NCBI RefSeq assembly: GCF_030161875.1
Contig: NZ_BSVA01000001.1
Span: 3,224,001-3,288,000, forward strand
DNA length: 64,000 bases
DNA from: Homoserinibacter gongjuensis
GTDB taxonomy: Bacteria; Actinomycetota; Actinomycetes; Actinomycetales; Microbacteriaceae
Direction: 5' to 3'
This document shows positions 48,648 to 58,600 of the stretch, one piece after another; within the stretch, counting starts at the first letter, position 1, and every line of letters starts with the position of its first letter. Position numbers and translations under genes: made by a program. Under the pieces are notes generated by a model. That model was not told the DNA's origin. It ran no database searches and saw nothing but the letters and a program-made list of their open reading frames with translations.

Positions 48648-49088
48648 ATGCCCACGACCGTCCGTCCGCTCGCCGAGGGCGACGCCGCGCGCTGGCGCGA
48701 GCTGTTCCACGCCTACGGCGTCTTCTACGAGACCGAGTTCTCGAACGAACTGCTCGAGCGGGTCTGGGCGCTCATGATCGAGCCGGGCTCGGGCATCGAC
48801 GCGCTCGTGGCCGAGCATGACGGGCAGGTCGTGGGCATCGCGCACTACCGCTCGCATCCCGACACCTTCTCGGGCGGCCGCGACTGGTACCTCGACGACC
48901 TCTTCGTCGACCCCGCCGCGCGCGGTGCCGGCGCCGGGCGCGCGCTCATCGAGCACATCGCCGAGCTGTCGGCGGGCACCGGTGGTTCGTTGCGCTGGAT
49001 CACGGCCGACACCAACGAGACGGCTCAAGCCCTGTACGACAAGGTCGCGACCCGCACGCGCTGGGTCACCTACGAGATGAGGCGCTGA
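48648..49088 (+). CDS. GNAT-family acetyltransferase
   Basis: 146-residue N-acetyltransferase. The acetyl-CoA loop is DLFVDPAARGAGAGRALIEH (motif A, RGxGxGRAL), preceded by GIAHYRSHP and followed by the C-terminal DTNETAQALYDKVATRTRW, all standard for GNAT proteins. ATG 48648 has GGAGG seven bases upstream; ATG 48642 overlaps the valS stop but is too close to that site. The stop touches the next small gene (TGATG). Acceptor unknown. Intact. Confidence 0.92.
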   Translation: MPTTVRPLAEGDAARWRELFHAYGVFYETEFSNELLERVWALMIEPGSGIDALVAEHDGQVVGIAHYRSHPDTFSGGRDWYLDDLFVDPAARGAGAGRALIEHIAELSAGTGGSLRWITADTNETAQALYDKVATRTRWVTYEMRR

Positions 49089-49279
49089 TGCAGCTCGGAA
49101 CCCGCTGGCCGGTGGGAGGCGCGGTGCCGCCCCGCCTGCCCGAGGAGCTCGTGGCCCGCATCCGCGAGGTCGAGGCGCGTCTCGATCCCGCGGATGCTGC
49201 CCGCATGCGCTGGACCCTCACCTGGCTCGAGGGCCGCCCCGTCGCCGAGCTCGACGACGGCACGATCCTGCGCGGCTGA
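49088..49279 (+). CDS. Small hypothetical protein (63 aa)
   Basis: MQLGTRWPVGGAVPPRLPEE then one helix ARIREVEARL and a C-terminal MRWTLTWLEGRPVAELDDG. Its start shares one base with the GNAT stop, and its codon use matches the neighbours. I know of no named family. It may be a small partner of the acetyltransferase; nothing more can be seen. A REP-like palindrome follows ten bases after the stop. Confidence 0.7.
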   Translation: MQLGTRWPVGGAVPPRLPEELVARIREVEARLDPADAARMRWTLTWLEGRPVAELDDGTILRG

Positions 49280-49288
49280 GCTCCCGAC

Positions 49289-49328
49289 GGCGGTTTTCGA
49301 GACGCCGCTGCGCGGCTCCTCAACCGCC
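49289..49328 (-). repeat. REP-like palindrome between convergent genes
   Basis: GGCGGTTTTCGAGACGCC to GGCTCCTCAACCGCC; the core matches the other copies and the outer GGCGG/CCGCC pair differs from theirs in a compensated way. It sits between the convergent small gene and the methyltransferase gene. Confidence 0.85.
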
Positions 49329-49339
49329 TCGACACCGCA

Positions 49340-50137
49340 CTACCCCCGCGCGAGGATCTCGCCGTGCGGGAACACCATCCAGGCGTTCGGGTCCTCGGCC
49401 CAGTGGGCCCAGGCCGTGCTGATGGCCTGCAGGTCGGCACGCGTCGCGAAGCCCTTGCCGATCGCGTCGTCGGCGAAGGCCGAGGCGAGCACGCGGTCGC
49501 GCCACATGCCGCCCCACCAGGTGCGCTCGCCGTCGTCGGAGAAGCACCACACGGATGCCGTCGAGGTCACCTCGGTGAACCCCGCCGCGCGCGCCCACTG
49601 CTTGAGCCGCCGCCCCGCATCCGGCTCGCCCCCGTTGCTGCGGTGCACGCGCTGATAGAGCCGCTCCCACGACTCGAGGCCGAGGGTGAGCGGATGCAGC
49701 ACCACGCCCGCGTAGTCGCACTCGCGCACGGCGACGAGCCCGTCGGGGCCCACCACCCGGCGCCACTCGGCGAGCGCCGCGACGGGGCGCGCCACGTGCT
49801 GCAGCACCTGATGCGCGTGCACCACGTCGAACTCGCCGTCGGCATACGGGAGCGCATAGGCGTCGGCCACCACGAACTCGACGTTCGTCACCCCGCGCTC
49901 GGCGGCGTGGGCGCGCGCCTGCTCCACGACCTCGGGTGAGGCGTCGACCCCCACCACGCGGCCGGGCGCGACGAGCTCGGCGAGGTCGACCGTGATCGTT
50001 CCGGGGCCCGCGCCGACGTCGAGGATCGACATGCCGGGTCGCAGCTGCGGCAGCAGGTAGGCGGCGGAGTTGAGTGCGGTGCGCCAGATGTGCGACCGCA
50101 GAACGCTCTCGTGGTGCCCGTGCGTGTAGTGCTCCAT
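49340..50137 (-). CDS. SAM-dependent methyltransferase, class I
   Basis: 265 residues. Motif I is ILDVGAGPGTITVDLAE, with the acidic end of strand 2 VVGVDASPEVVEQAR, motif II FVVADAYALPYADGEFDVVH and HQVLQHVARPVAALAEWRRV, a standard UbiE/Methyltransf_11 layout. The C-terminal part (WWGGMWRDRVLASAFADDAI) resembles the small-molecule group. Acceptor unknown. Divergent from the M3 peptidase with 22 bases between the starts. Intact. Confidence 0.9.
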   Translation of the reverse strand: MEHYTHGHHESVLRSHIWRTALNSAAYLLPQLRPGMSILDVGAGPGTITVDLAELVAPGRVVGVDASPEVVEQARAHAAERGVTNVEFVVADAYALPYADGEFDVVHAHQVLQHVARPVAALAEWRRVVGPDGLVAVRECDYAGVVLHPLTLGLESWERLYQRVHRSNGGEPDAGRRLKQWARAAGFTEVTSTASVWCFSDDGERTWWGGMWRDRVLASAFADDAIGKGFATRADLQAISTAWAHWAEDPNAWMVFPHGEILARG

Positions 50138-50147
50138 GGTGCCAATC

Positions 50148-50153
50148 TAGGCT
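50148..50153 (+). promoter_or_regulatory. -10 box of a likely leaderless transcript
   Basis: TAGGCT ends six bases before the GTG start at 50160, and no Shine-Dalgarno site is present. Same spacing as the 11637 box. Confidence 0.4.
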
Positions 50154-50159
50154 GGCGAG

Positions 50160-52174
50160 GTGACCAATCCCTTCCTCGCCGAGAGCACCCTCCCGTTCCA
50201 GTTGCCGGATTTCGCCGCCGTGCGCGAGGAGCACTTCCGGGAGGCGTTCGAGCTCGGCATGACCGAGCAACTCGCCGAGGTCGCCGCGATCACCGCGGAT
50301 GCGGCATCCCCGACTTCACCAACACGATCGAAGCGCTCGAGCGCTCGGGCCGCGTGCTCGACCGGGTGGCGACCGTGTTCTTCACGCTCGCGTCCTCCGA
50401 CACGACCGACGGCATCCAGGCACTCGAGGAGGAGCTCGCGCCCCGGCTCGCCGCGCACCACGATGCGATCGTGCTCGACCCCGCGCTCTTCGCACGCGTC
50501 GACGCCGTGCACGCCGCTCGCGAGAGCCTCGATGCCGAGCAGCGCTACCTCGTCGAGCGCCGGCACATCGAGATGGTGCTCGCGGGCGCGGCCCTCGACG
50601 ACGCCGCGAAGGAGCGCCTGCGCGAGCTCAACCAGCAGATCTCGACCCTCATGACGCGCTTCGAGAAGAACCTGCTGAACGACACGAACGAACTCGCGGT
50701 GCACGTGACGGATGCGGCCGAACTCGCGGGCCTCGCGCCGTCCGAACTCTCGGCCGCCCTCGAGGCGGCCGCCGCGCGCGGGCTCGAGGGCTGGCTCGTG
50801 ACCCTCGTGCTGCCGACCGGCCACCCCTGGCTCGCCTCGATCGAGGTGCCCGCGACGCGCGCCCGCATCATGCAGGCGTCGCGCTCTCGCGGTACCCGCG
50901 GGGGCGACTTCGACAATCGCGAACTCGTGCTCGAGCTCGTGCGGGCACGGGCCGAGCGGGCCCGGCTGCTGGGCTTCCGCGATCACGCCTCGGCAGTCAC
51001 CGCGGATGAGACGGCCGGCTCCCCCGCCGCCGTCGCCGAACTGCTCGGTCGCCTGGCGCCCGCCGCCGCCCGCAATGCCACAGCGGAGCGCGAGGAGCTG
51101 TCGGCGAGTCTCGGCTCGCCCGTCACCGCATCCGATTGGGCCTTCGCCGCGGATGCCGTGCGCCGTGAGCGCTACGACCTCGACACCGCGGCCCTGCGCG
51201 CGTGGTTCGAGGCCGAACGGGTGCTGCACGATGGCGTGTTCTTCGCGGCCGAGCGCCTCTACGGTCTGCGCTTCGTCGAGCGACCCGAGCTGCGCGGGTG
51301 GAACGACGAGGTGCGCGTGTTCGAGGTGAGCGACGACGACGGCCCTGTGGGGCTCTACCTGCTCGACCTGTACACGCGCGACTCCAAGCGCGGGGGCGCG
51401 TGGATGAACTCGCTCGTGTCGCGCAACGAGCTGCTCGACCAGCCCGCGGTCGTCACCAACAACCTCAACGTGCCGCGTCCCGCCGCGGGCGAGCCGACGC
51501 TGCTCACGCTCGACGAGGTCGAGACCTTCTTCCACGAGTTCGGGCACGCGCTGCACGGGCTGTTCGCGCACGCGCGCTATCCGAGCCTGGCCGGCACCAA
51601 CGTGTTCCGCGATTTCGTCGAGTTCCCGAGCCAGGTGAACGAGATGTGGGCCATGTGGCCCGAGGTGCTCGCGAATTACGCACGGCACCACGAGACCGGC
51701 GAGCCGCTGGATCCGGCCATCGCCGAGCGGCTGCGCGAGGCCGAACGGTTCGGCCAGGGCTTCGGCACGAGCGAGTACCTTCAGGCAGCGCTGCTCGATC
51801 AGGCGTGGCACACGCTCGACGTCGAGGCGGCGGAGGCCCTGACGGATGCCGCCACCTTCGAGCGGAACGCGCTTGCGGCGGCGGGGCTCGCGGATGACGC
51901 CGTGCCGCCGCGCTACGCGACCACGTACTTCGCGCACGTGTTCTCGGGCGGCTACGACGCGGGCTACTACTCCTACATCTGGAGCGAGGTGCTCGACGCC
52001 GACACCGTCGAGTGGTTCCGCGAGAACGGCGGTCTCACCCGGGAGAACGGCGAGCGGTTCCGTCGACTGCTGCTGCAGGCCGCGGGCACGCGCGATCCGC
52101 TCGAGGCCTTCCGCGACTTCCGCGGGCGCGACGCCGCGCTCGAGCCGCTGCTCGTGCGGCGCGGTCTCGGGTAG
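50160..52174 (+). CDS. M3-family metallopeptidase (oligopeptidase A / peptidyl-dipeptidase type) (one apparent frameshift)
   Basis: Cytosolic zinc peptidase that degrades short peptides. The zinc site is TFFHEFGHALHGLFAHARYP (HExxH) with the downstream Glu in the helix EFPSQVNEMWAMWPEVL; the C-terminal HVFSGGYDAGYYSYIWSEVL holds the substrate-binding tyrosines. The frame breaks at the CCCC run 50308-50311; one added C joins ITADAASP to DFTNTIEALERSG and gives 671 residues, the usual length. GTG 50160 appears leaderless. No secretion signal. Confidence 0.93.
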
Positions 52175-52197
52175 CGGTCTCGAATCACCGCCCCACG

Positions 52198-52228
52198 TTG
52201 ACAGCGCGGCACCGCACGTGGTTAGGAT
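52198..52228 (+). promoter_or_regulatory. Promoter of the siderophore uptake operon
   Basis: TTGACA at 52198-52203 and TAGGAT at 52223-52228 are spaced 19 bases apart. The -10 lies inside the iron box, so a bound repressor would block it. Confidence 0.55.
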
Positions 52229-52240
52229 TGCCTAACCTCA
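52222..52240. promoter_or_regulatory. DtxR/IdeR iron box
   Basis: TTAGGATTGCCTAACCTCA is a 19-base site close to the DtxR consensus TTAGGTTAGCCTAACCTAA (four or so differences, left half and centre well kept). It lies 35 bases before the binding-protein gene. Repression by an iron-loaded DtxR/IdeR regulator is established for such sites. Confidence 0.82.
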
Positions 52241-52274
52241 CTTCGAGGTCTCCTCCCACTCGAAAGGACCCTCG

Positions 52275-53291
52275 TTGCGCGCGCTCCGCTGCCTTCCCCT
52301 CGTTCTCGCCGCTGCGGTCGCCTTGACGGCATGCGCCGGCCCGACCGCCGACACCGCGGCCGAGGGGCCCCGCGACGACGCGGCGTTTCCGGTGACGATC
52401 GAGCACGCCTTCGGCGAGACGACGATCTCGCAGAAGCCCGTGCGGGTCGCGACCGTGTCGTGGTCGAACCAGGAGGTGCCGCTCGCACTCGGAGTCGTGC
52501 CTGTCGGCATGGCCGCGGTCAGCTGGGGCGACGACGACGGAGACGGCGTGCTGCCGTGGGTCGAGGACAGGCTCGCCGAGCTCGGCGCCGACACCCCGGT
52601 GCTCTTCGACGAGACCGACGGCATCGACTTCGAGGCGGTCAACGACACACGACCGGATGTGATCCTCGCCGGCTACTCCGGTCTCACCCAGGAGGAGTAC
52701 GACACGCTCTCGAAGATCGCGCCGGTCGTCGCCTATCCCCAGGTCGCCTGGGGCACCTCGCTCGAGGACATGATCCGCATCGACGCGAAGGCGCTCGGGC
52801 TGGATGCCGAGGCCGACGCGTTCATCGACGAGCTCCACGGTGAGATCGACGCCGCCCTCGAGGCCAACGCGGTCATCCGTGACAAGAAGATCCTGTTCTC
52901 CTTCATCGACCCCTCGGACTTCAGCCAGATCGGCTTCTACACCTCCCTCGACACCCGCCCCGGCTTCCTCGCGGGTCTCGGCCTTCCCGAGCCGAGCATC
53001 GTCCAAGAGGAGTCGGCCGGAAGCGACGCCTTCTACACCTCGGTGAGCGCCGAGCAGGCCGAGCGCTTCGCCGACGTCGACATCTTCGTCACCTACGGAG
53101 ATCCCGACGGCGACCTCGTCGAGCGGATGCAGGCCGACCCGTTGCTCTCGAAGATCCCCGCGATCGCGGCCGGGCACGTCGTGATCCTGCCGGACTCGAC
53201 CCCGCTCGCCGCCGCCGCGAACCCCTCGCCGCTCTCGATCGGTTACAACATCGGCGACTACCTGGCGCTGTTCGCCGCCCAGGTCGGGTGA
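52275..53291 (+). CDS. Iron-siderophore ABC transporter, substrate-binding lipoprotein
   Basis: FecB/FepB-type binding protein of 338 residues. Signal peptide MRALRCLPLVLAAAVALTAC with lipobox LTAC and lipid-bearing Cys20. The class III fold is seen in HAFGETTISQKPVRVATVSW, ALGVVPVGMAA and TRPDVILAGYSGLTQEEYDT. The TTG start has AAAGGA seven bases upstream. It is first of a five-gene operon behind the iron box; the next gene starts inside its stop (GTGA). The siderophore is not identifiable. Intact. Confidence 0.92.
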   Translation: MRALRCLPLVLAAAVALTACAGPTADTAAEGPRDDAAFPVTIEHAFGETTISQKPVRVATVSWSNQEVPLALGVVPVGMAAVSWGDDDGDGVLPWVEDRLAELGADTPVLFDETDGIDFEAVNDTRPDVILAGYSGLTQEEYDTLSKIAPVVAYPQVAWGTSLEDMIRIDAKALGLDAEADAFIDELHGEIDAALEANAVIRDKKILFSFIDPSDFSQIGFYTSLDTRPGFLAGLGLPEPSIVQEESAGSDAFYTSVSAEQAERFADVDIFVTYGDPDGDLVERMQADPLLSKIPAIAAGHVVILPDSTPLAAAANPSPLSIGYNIGDYLALFAAQVG

Positions 53292-54334
53292 GCGTCTTCA
53301 CCGCGCCCCTCACGCCGCCGGATGTCGCGATCCTGCGGCGCCCGGCGGCGATCCGTGTCACCTGGCTCATCGTCGCGCTCGTCGCGCTGCTCGCCCTCAG
53401 CATCGCCTCGCTCGCGATCGGCACCCGCACCGTCTCGGTCGAGGAGGTGCTCGCCGCCCTCACCGGCGACAGCTCGAGCATCGGCGCCGCGGCGGTGACC
53501 GCACGCATCCCGCGCACCGTGCTCGCCCTGCTCGTCGGCGCCGCACTCGCGCTCTCGGGAGCGACCCTGCAGGCCGTCACCCGCAATCCGCTCGCCGACC
53601 CCGGCATCCTGGGTCTCTCGATGGGCGCCTCGCTCGCGGTCGTGTGCGGCATCGCGTTCTTCGGCATGGCCGACCCGGTGGCGACGCTCGTGGTGGCGAT
53701 CGTCGGATCGAGCGCCACCGGAGTGCTCGTCTACGCGATCGGCTCGCTCGGCCGCGACGGCGCGACTCCGCTCAAGCTCGCGCTCGCCGGTGCCGCCACC
53801 GCGGCAGCGCTCGGCTCGCTCGTGAGCGCCATCATGCTGCCCCGCGCGCAGTCGCTCACGAGCTTCCGGTTCTGGCAGATCGGGGGCGTCGGCGGTGCGG
53901 TCTGGGATCGCATCCTGCTCGTGCTGCCCGCGCTCGTGCTCGGCGCCATCCTCGTGCACGTGTGCGCGCGCGGCATGAACTCGCTCGCCCTCGGCGACGA
54001 CATCGCCGTCGGCCTCGGCGAGAACGTCGCGCGCACCCGCATCGTCTCGGCGGCGGGTGCCCTCATCCTGTGCGGTGCGGCCACCGCGATCGCAGGCCCC
54101 ATCGGCTTCGTCGGCCTCATCGTGCCGCACCTCTGCCGGCTGCTGGTCGGCACCGACCACCGCTGGCTGCTGCCCGTCACCGCCGTCGTCGGTGCGGGGC
54201 TGCTGACCGCAGCGGATGTCGTGGGGCGCGTCATCGCGCGCCCGGACGAGGTCGAGGTGGGGATCGTCACGGCCCTCATCGGCGCACCGGTCTTCATCGC
54301 GCTCGTGCGCCGCCGGAAGATGCGTGAGCTGTGA
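53288..54334 (+). CDS. Iron-siderophore ABC transporter permease (FecCD family), first subunit
   Basis: 348 residues with about nine or ten helices. FecCD features: RIPRTVLALLVGAALALSGA, LQAVTRNPLADPGILGLSMG and the cytosolic coupling region AGPIGFVGLIVPHLCRLLVG. GTG 53288 overlaps the binding-protein stop. Works with the next permease as a heterodimer. Intact. Confidence 0.93.
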   Translation: MSVFTAPLTPPDVAILRRPAAIRVTWLIVALVALLALSIASLAIGTRTVSVEEVLAALTGDSSSIGAAAVTARIPRTVLALLVGAALALSGATLQAVTRNPLADPGILGLSMGASLAVVCGIAFFGMADPVATLVVAIVGSSATGVLVYAIGSLGRDGATPLKLALAGAATAAALGSLVSAIMLPRAQSLTSFRFWQIGGVGGAVWDRILLVLPALVLGAILVHVCARGMNSLALGDDIAVGLGENVARTRIVSAAGALILCGAATAIAGPIGFVGLIVPHLCRLLVGTDHRWLLPVTAVVGAGLLTAADVVGRVIARPDEVEVGIVTALIGAPVFIALVRRRKMREL

Positions 54335-55394
54335 GCACCGCGACCCTGGCTACGGCATCCTCGCCCCGCACACCCCGGGCGAGCTCGCCGCCGGCCGTCG
54401 ACGCCGTGCCCGGCGCCGCGCCGTGCGGGTCGCAGCCCTCGCGGTGCTCGTCGCGGCGGCCTTCGCCGTCACGCTCATGATCGGCAAGACCTTCTACGGG
54501 CCCGAGGACGTGATCCGGGTGATCCTCGGCCAGCAGGTGCCCGGAGCCTCGTTCACGGTGGGCGAGCTGCGTCTGCCGCGTGCCTCGCTCGGGATCCTCG
54601 CCGGCTTCGCCTTCGGGGTCGCGGGGGTGACCTTCCAGACCATGCTGCGCAACCCGCTCGCCTCGCCCGACATCATCGGCATCACCTGGGGCGCGAGCGC
54701 CGCGGCCGTCGTCGGCATCGTCGTGCTGTCGCTCGGCGATACGGCCGTTTCGGCCCTCGCCCTCGCGGGCGGGCTCGTCACGGCGCTCGCGATCTATCTG
54801 CTCGCGTTCCGCCGTGGCTTCTCGGGTGCCCGACTCATCCTGATCGGCATCGGCGTGGCGGCGATGCTGCAGAGCGTCGTGGCGTGGGTGCTCTCGCGCG
54901 CCTCCGACTGGGATGTGCCTGCCGCGATGCAGTGGCTCGCGGGCAGCCTCAACGGGGCGGCGTGGGAGCGGGTGGCCCCGCTCGCGCTCGCGAGCCTCGT
55001 GCTGCTGCCCGTCATGTTCGGCCTCTCGCGCGACCTCGGTGTGCTCCGCCTCGGCGACGACGCGGCGGCCGCGCTCGGCGTGCGAGTTCCCCTGGCGCGG
55101 CTCGTGCTCATCCTGGGTGCCGTCGCCCTGCTCGCGATGGCCACCGCCGCCACCGGCCCCATCGCCTTCGTGGCCTTCATGGCGGGCCCCATCGCGGGGC
55201 GCCTGCTCGGGCCGGGTGCGTCGCTGCTGCTGCCCGCGGGTCTCGTGGGCGCGCTGCTCGTGCTCGTCGCGGATGCCGTGGGCCAGTTCGCCTTCGACAC
55301 CCGCTTTCCGGTGGGGGTCGTCACGGGCGCCCTCGGCGCCCCGTTCCTCATCTCCCTGCTCGCCCGCACCGCCCGCCACGGAGGCACGCTGTGA
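54331..55394 (+). CDS. Iron-siderophore ABC transporter permease (FecCD family), second subunit (one apparent frameshift)
   Basis: Helical permease with LPRASLGILAGFAFGVAGVT, FQTMLRNPLASPDIIGITWG and TGPIAFVAFMAGPIAGRLLG, matching its partner. The expected start GTG 54331 (overlapping the upstream stop as GTGA) is out of frame with the body; one C added to CCC 54344-54346 gives MSTATPGYGILAPHTPGELA and a 354-residue protein. Otherwise an internal start would be needed and the first cytosolic segment lost. The stop overlaps the ATPase start. Confidence 0.9.
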
Positions 55395-56191
55395 CGCTCG
55401 ACCACCGCCTCGAGGCACGCGAGGTGACGCTCTCCTACGGCGACCGCACCGTCGTCGAGAACCTCGACCTCGACATCTCGCCCGGCCGCATCACCGCGAT
55501 CGTCGGGGCCAATGGATGCGGCAAGTCGACGCTGCTGCGCGCACTCGCCCGGCTCATGGCGCCCGCGCAGGGTCGCATCCTGCTCGACGGCGAGCCGATC
55601 CGCTCGCGCGCCTCGAAGGAGGTCGCGCGGGTCGTCGGCCTGCTGCCGCAGAGCCCGCTTGCGCCCGACGGCATCACGGTGGCCGACCTCGTGGGCCGCG
55701 GGCGGCATCCGCACCAGCGCCTGCTCGCGCGCTGGAACGCCCAGGACTACGAGGCGGTCGCCGACGCACTCACGGCCACCCACGCCACCGACCTGGCCGA
55801 GCGCAGCGTCGACGAGCTCTCCGGCGGGCAACGTCAGCGCGTGTGGGTCGCGATGGCGCTCGCGCAGCAGACCGACATCCTGCTGCTCGACGAGCCCACG
55901 ACCTTCCTCGACGTCGCCCACCAGATCGAGGTGCTCGATCTGCTCGCCGAGCTCGGACGCACGCGCGGCACGACGATCGTCATGGTGCTGCACGACCTCA
56001 ACCTCGCCGCGCGCTACGCCGACGAGCTCGTCGCCATGTGCGAGGGACGCGTCGTCGCGTGCGGAGCGCCCTCGGAGGTGCTCGACGCCGAGCTCGTGCA
56101 GCAGGTGTTCGGCATCCGCAGCCACGTCATCGACGACCCGGTGTCGGGCAGTCCCCTCGTCGTCCCGATCGGAAGGCATCATGTCGCCTGA
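55391..56191 (+). CDS. Iron-siderophore ABC transporter ATPase
   Basis: FecE-type ATPase of 266 residues: Walker A VGANGCGKST, Q-loop PQSPLAPDG, signature LSGGQRQRVWVAMAL, Walker B DILLLDEPTTFLD, and H-loop VLHDLNLAAR. GTG 55391 overlaps the permease stop; its 3' end overlaps the next gene by 11 bases. Intact. Confidence 0.96.
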   Translation: MTLDHRLEAREVTLSYGDRTVVENLDLDISPGRITAIVGANGCGKSTLLRALARLMAPAQGRILLDGEPIRSRASKEVARVVGLLPQSPLAPDGITVADLVGRGRHPHQRLLARWNAQDYEAVADALTATHATDLAERSVDELSGGQRQRVWVAMALAQQTDILLLDEPTTFLDVAHQIEVLDLLAELGRTRGTTIVMVLHDLNLAARYADELVAMCEGRVVACGAPSEVLDAELVQQVFGIRSHVIDDPVSGSPLVVPIGRHHVA

Positions 56192-57136
56192 GTCCCTGAC
56201 CGCAGCGGTGCTGACCGGCCCCGTGGTGACCCCGCGCCGCCTCGCGAGCGAGCCCTGGGTCTTCGCCCGCGTGGCCGTCGAGCGCATCGTGGATGTCTCC
56301 CCCACCTTCCGGCGGTTCGTGTTGCGCCCCGACGAGCCGGGCGTGCTCGCCGACCCGGGCTTCGATCAGCGCATCAAGCTCGTGCCGCCGAGCCCACAGG
56401 GCATCGAGCGCATGCCGACGGATCCCGACTGGTATGCCGCGTGGCGCGCGCTCCCGCAGCACGAACGGCCGCCGTTCCGCACCTACACCGTGCGCGGCGT
56501 CGACGACGGGGCCCTGCTCGTGGACTTCGCTCTGCACGGCCCGGACGGCCCGGCCGCGCGCTGGGCCACGGACGCGGCCCTCGGTGACGAGCTGCTCGTG
56601 CTCGGGCCGCACGCCGCGCACCCGGGTCCGCACGGCGGCGTCGACTTCGTGCCCCCGGCGCGCACGGCTCACCACCTGCTCGCGGGCGACGAGACCGCGG
56701 CCCCGGCGATCGCGCGGATCCTCGAGCAGCTGCCGGCGGATGCGCGTGGCACCGCCGTCGTGGAGCTGCCGCGCGCGGGCGACGCCGACTACCTGCCCCG
56801 GCATCCGGGCTTCACCGTGCACGCGCTCACCCGCGAGGGAACCGGGCACGGCGAGCTGCTCGTGGAGCACGTCGCGCGCATCGCGACCGAGCTCGTCGAG
56901 GCGCATCCGGGGGTCGAGCCCGAGCCGATCGACATCGATCACGAGCTGCTCTGGGAGGTGCCGCGCAGCGCCGCGGCGGGGCGGCGCTCGCGAGTGCGCC
57001 GCTGTATGCGTGGCTCGCGGGTGAGGCGGGGGCGATCACCCGCATCCGCCGTCACCTCGTGAAGGAGCTCGGCGTGGATCGGCGAGCCGTCGCCTTCATG
57101 GGCTACTGGCGGCACGGACGCGCCGAGAACTCCTGA
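56181..57136 (+). CDS. Siderophore-interacting protein, FAD-dependent ferric reductase (one apparent frameshift)
   Basis: SIP (ViuB-like) flavoprotein that reduces the imported ferric siderophore and frees the iron. FAD-binding motif [12 protein letters not shown] (RxYTxR) after the N-terminal beta-barrel ([16 protein letters not shown]), and a C-terminal SIP domain. The frame breaks at GGGG 56978-56981; one added G gives [24 protein letters not shown] family ending ([17 protein letters not shown], then [16 protein letters not shown]) and 318 residues. ATG 56181 lies within the ATPase gene. It completes the uptake and release pathway. Confidence 0.9.
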
Positions 57137-57143
57137 CGCCGGT

Positions 57144-58404
57144 TCAGCCGGCGCGCGCCGCGCGGTGGGCGATGATCGTCACCCCGGCGGCGGCGAGCAG
57201 GAACATCGCGGCGAGCAGGAACCAGCCGAGGAGCCCGAGGCTGATCGCGGTCCACGTGATGATGAGCGGGCCCACCATCGAGGCCAGCGCGAACGCCATC
57301 GAGTACATGCCCTGGTAGGCGCCCGGGCGTCGCGCGTCGGCGAGCTCGTAGCTGAGCCCCCACGCCCCGGCCTGCGAGAGCACCTCGGAGAGCGCGTGCA
57401 GCACGGAGGCCGCGATGAGCAGCACCACGGCACCCAGCACCGGGATGCCGGCCGAGGCCCCGTAGAGCACGCAGCCGAGGGCCATGAGCACGCCCGCGAC
57501 CGCCGTCACGTTGCCCGCGCGCCGCAGGTCGTGGGTGCCCCGCGAGAGCGGCACCTGCAGGGCGATCACGAGCACGGTGTTGACGATGAACATGATCGAG
57601 ACGAGGTACTCGGGTGCCGTGGTGTCGTGGGCGACCCACAGGGGATGCCGATGTTGAGCACCACGAACTGGATGGCGAAGACCGCCGCGAAGATCGAGAA
57701 GGCCAGGTAGCGCGGGTCGCGCCACGGGCTGCGGCCGACCTCGGGGGCGGCCTCGGCATCCGCGTCGTCCCCGCGCGCCCGGCGGGGTGCGTCGACGCTC
57801 GACGGCAGGCGCAGCAGCAGCACCGCGCTGCTCGCGTAGGCGAGGCCACCCACCACGAGGATCACGCGATACGCCTCGGGGGTTCCGAGGGCGAGCGCGA
57901 TCGCTCCCACGCCGGTGCCGACGGAGATGCCGATGTTGGTGACGGTGCGCAGCACCGCGCGATTGGTCACGCGGCTCTCGGGGTCGAAGGCGCGCGCGAT
58001 GATCGCCGAGCGCACCGAGCCGTTGGTGCCGAGGGCGATGGAGATGAGCGCCTCGGCGACGATCGCCGCCCAGAACTCGGTGACGAAGGCGTAGGAGGCC
58101 AGCGCGAGCCCGGCGAGCACGACACCGCCCACGAGCAGCGCACGCGCCGAGATCGTGTCGGCCAGGTGCCCGCCGAAGTACGACGCCGCGACACCGACGC
58201 CCGAGCCGACGGCGAACACGAGCGCAACCTGCTCGGCCGGCAGCCGCGCGATGAGCGAGAGGTAGAGCACGACGAGCGTGAGCGCGACCCCGCGGCCGAC
58301 GGTGCTGATGAGCGTCGCGATCGTGAGCGAGCGCAGCACGGGGTCGGCGAAGGTGCCCCGCAGGCGCGCGCCGACCGGCACGCGCATGCGGGGGCGTCGG
58401 TCAT
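57144..58404 (-). CDS. MFS transporter (two apparent frameshifts)
   Basis: 12-helix major facilitator. Visible are a LRSLTIATLISTVGRGVALT first helix, the loop 2-3 segment GGHLADTISARALL, and RVTNRAVLRTVTNIGISVGT. Breaks: GGGG 57641-57644 (joining LNIGIP to LWVAHDTTAPEYLV) and GGGGG 58390-58394 near the start. The second is inferred because ATG 58404 has a perfect GGAGG seven bases upstream and, with one added base, reads MTDAPRMRVPVGARLRG; otherwise ATG 58387 must be used. Two added bases give 420 residues. Convergent with the siderophore operon, divergent from the ABC operon. Substrate unknown; siderophore export is possible from position only. Confidence 0.83.
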
Positions 58405-58600
58405 CGCTCGTCCTCCCGAGGTCAACGTGCGCCGAACCGGCACCGTCGTCCAGGCTAACCCGCACGTGGGACGCCGATGACCGGTCATCGATCGACACAT
58501 TGCGGTGTCGCGTCGCGCCGCGACCGCGCATGGCGCTACTCTGACGCGAACGCCCCACCGCATCCCGAACCCGGAGGCCGATCTGTTCTCTCTCACCCGG

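Noticed and set aside
32531..49328. CRISPR array or insertion sequence made of the dispersed repeats
   Set aside because: Copies are scattered and inverted with no regular spacers, are about 40 bases long, and no cas or transposase gene is present.
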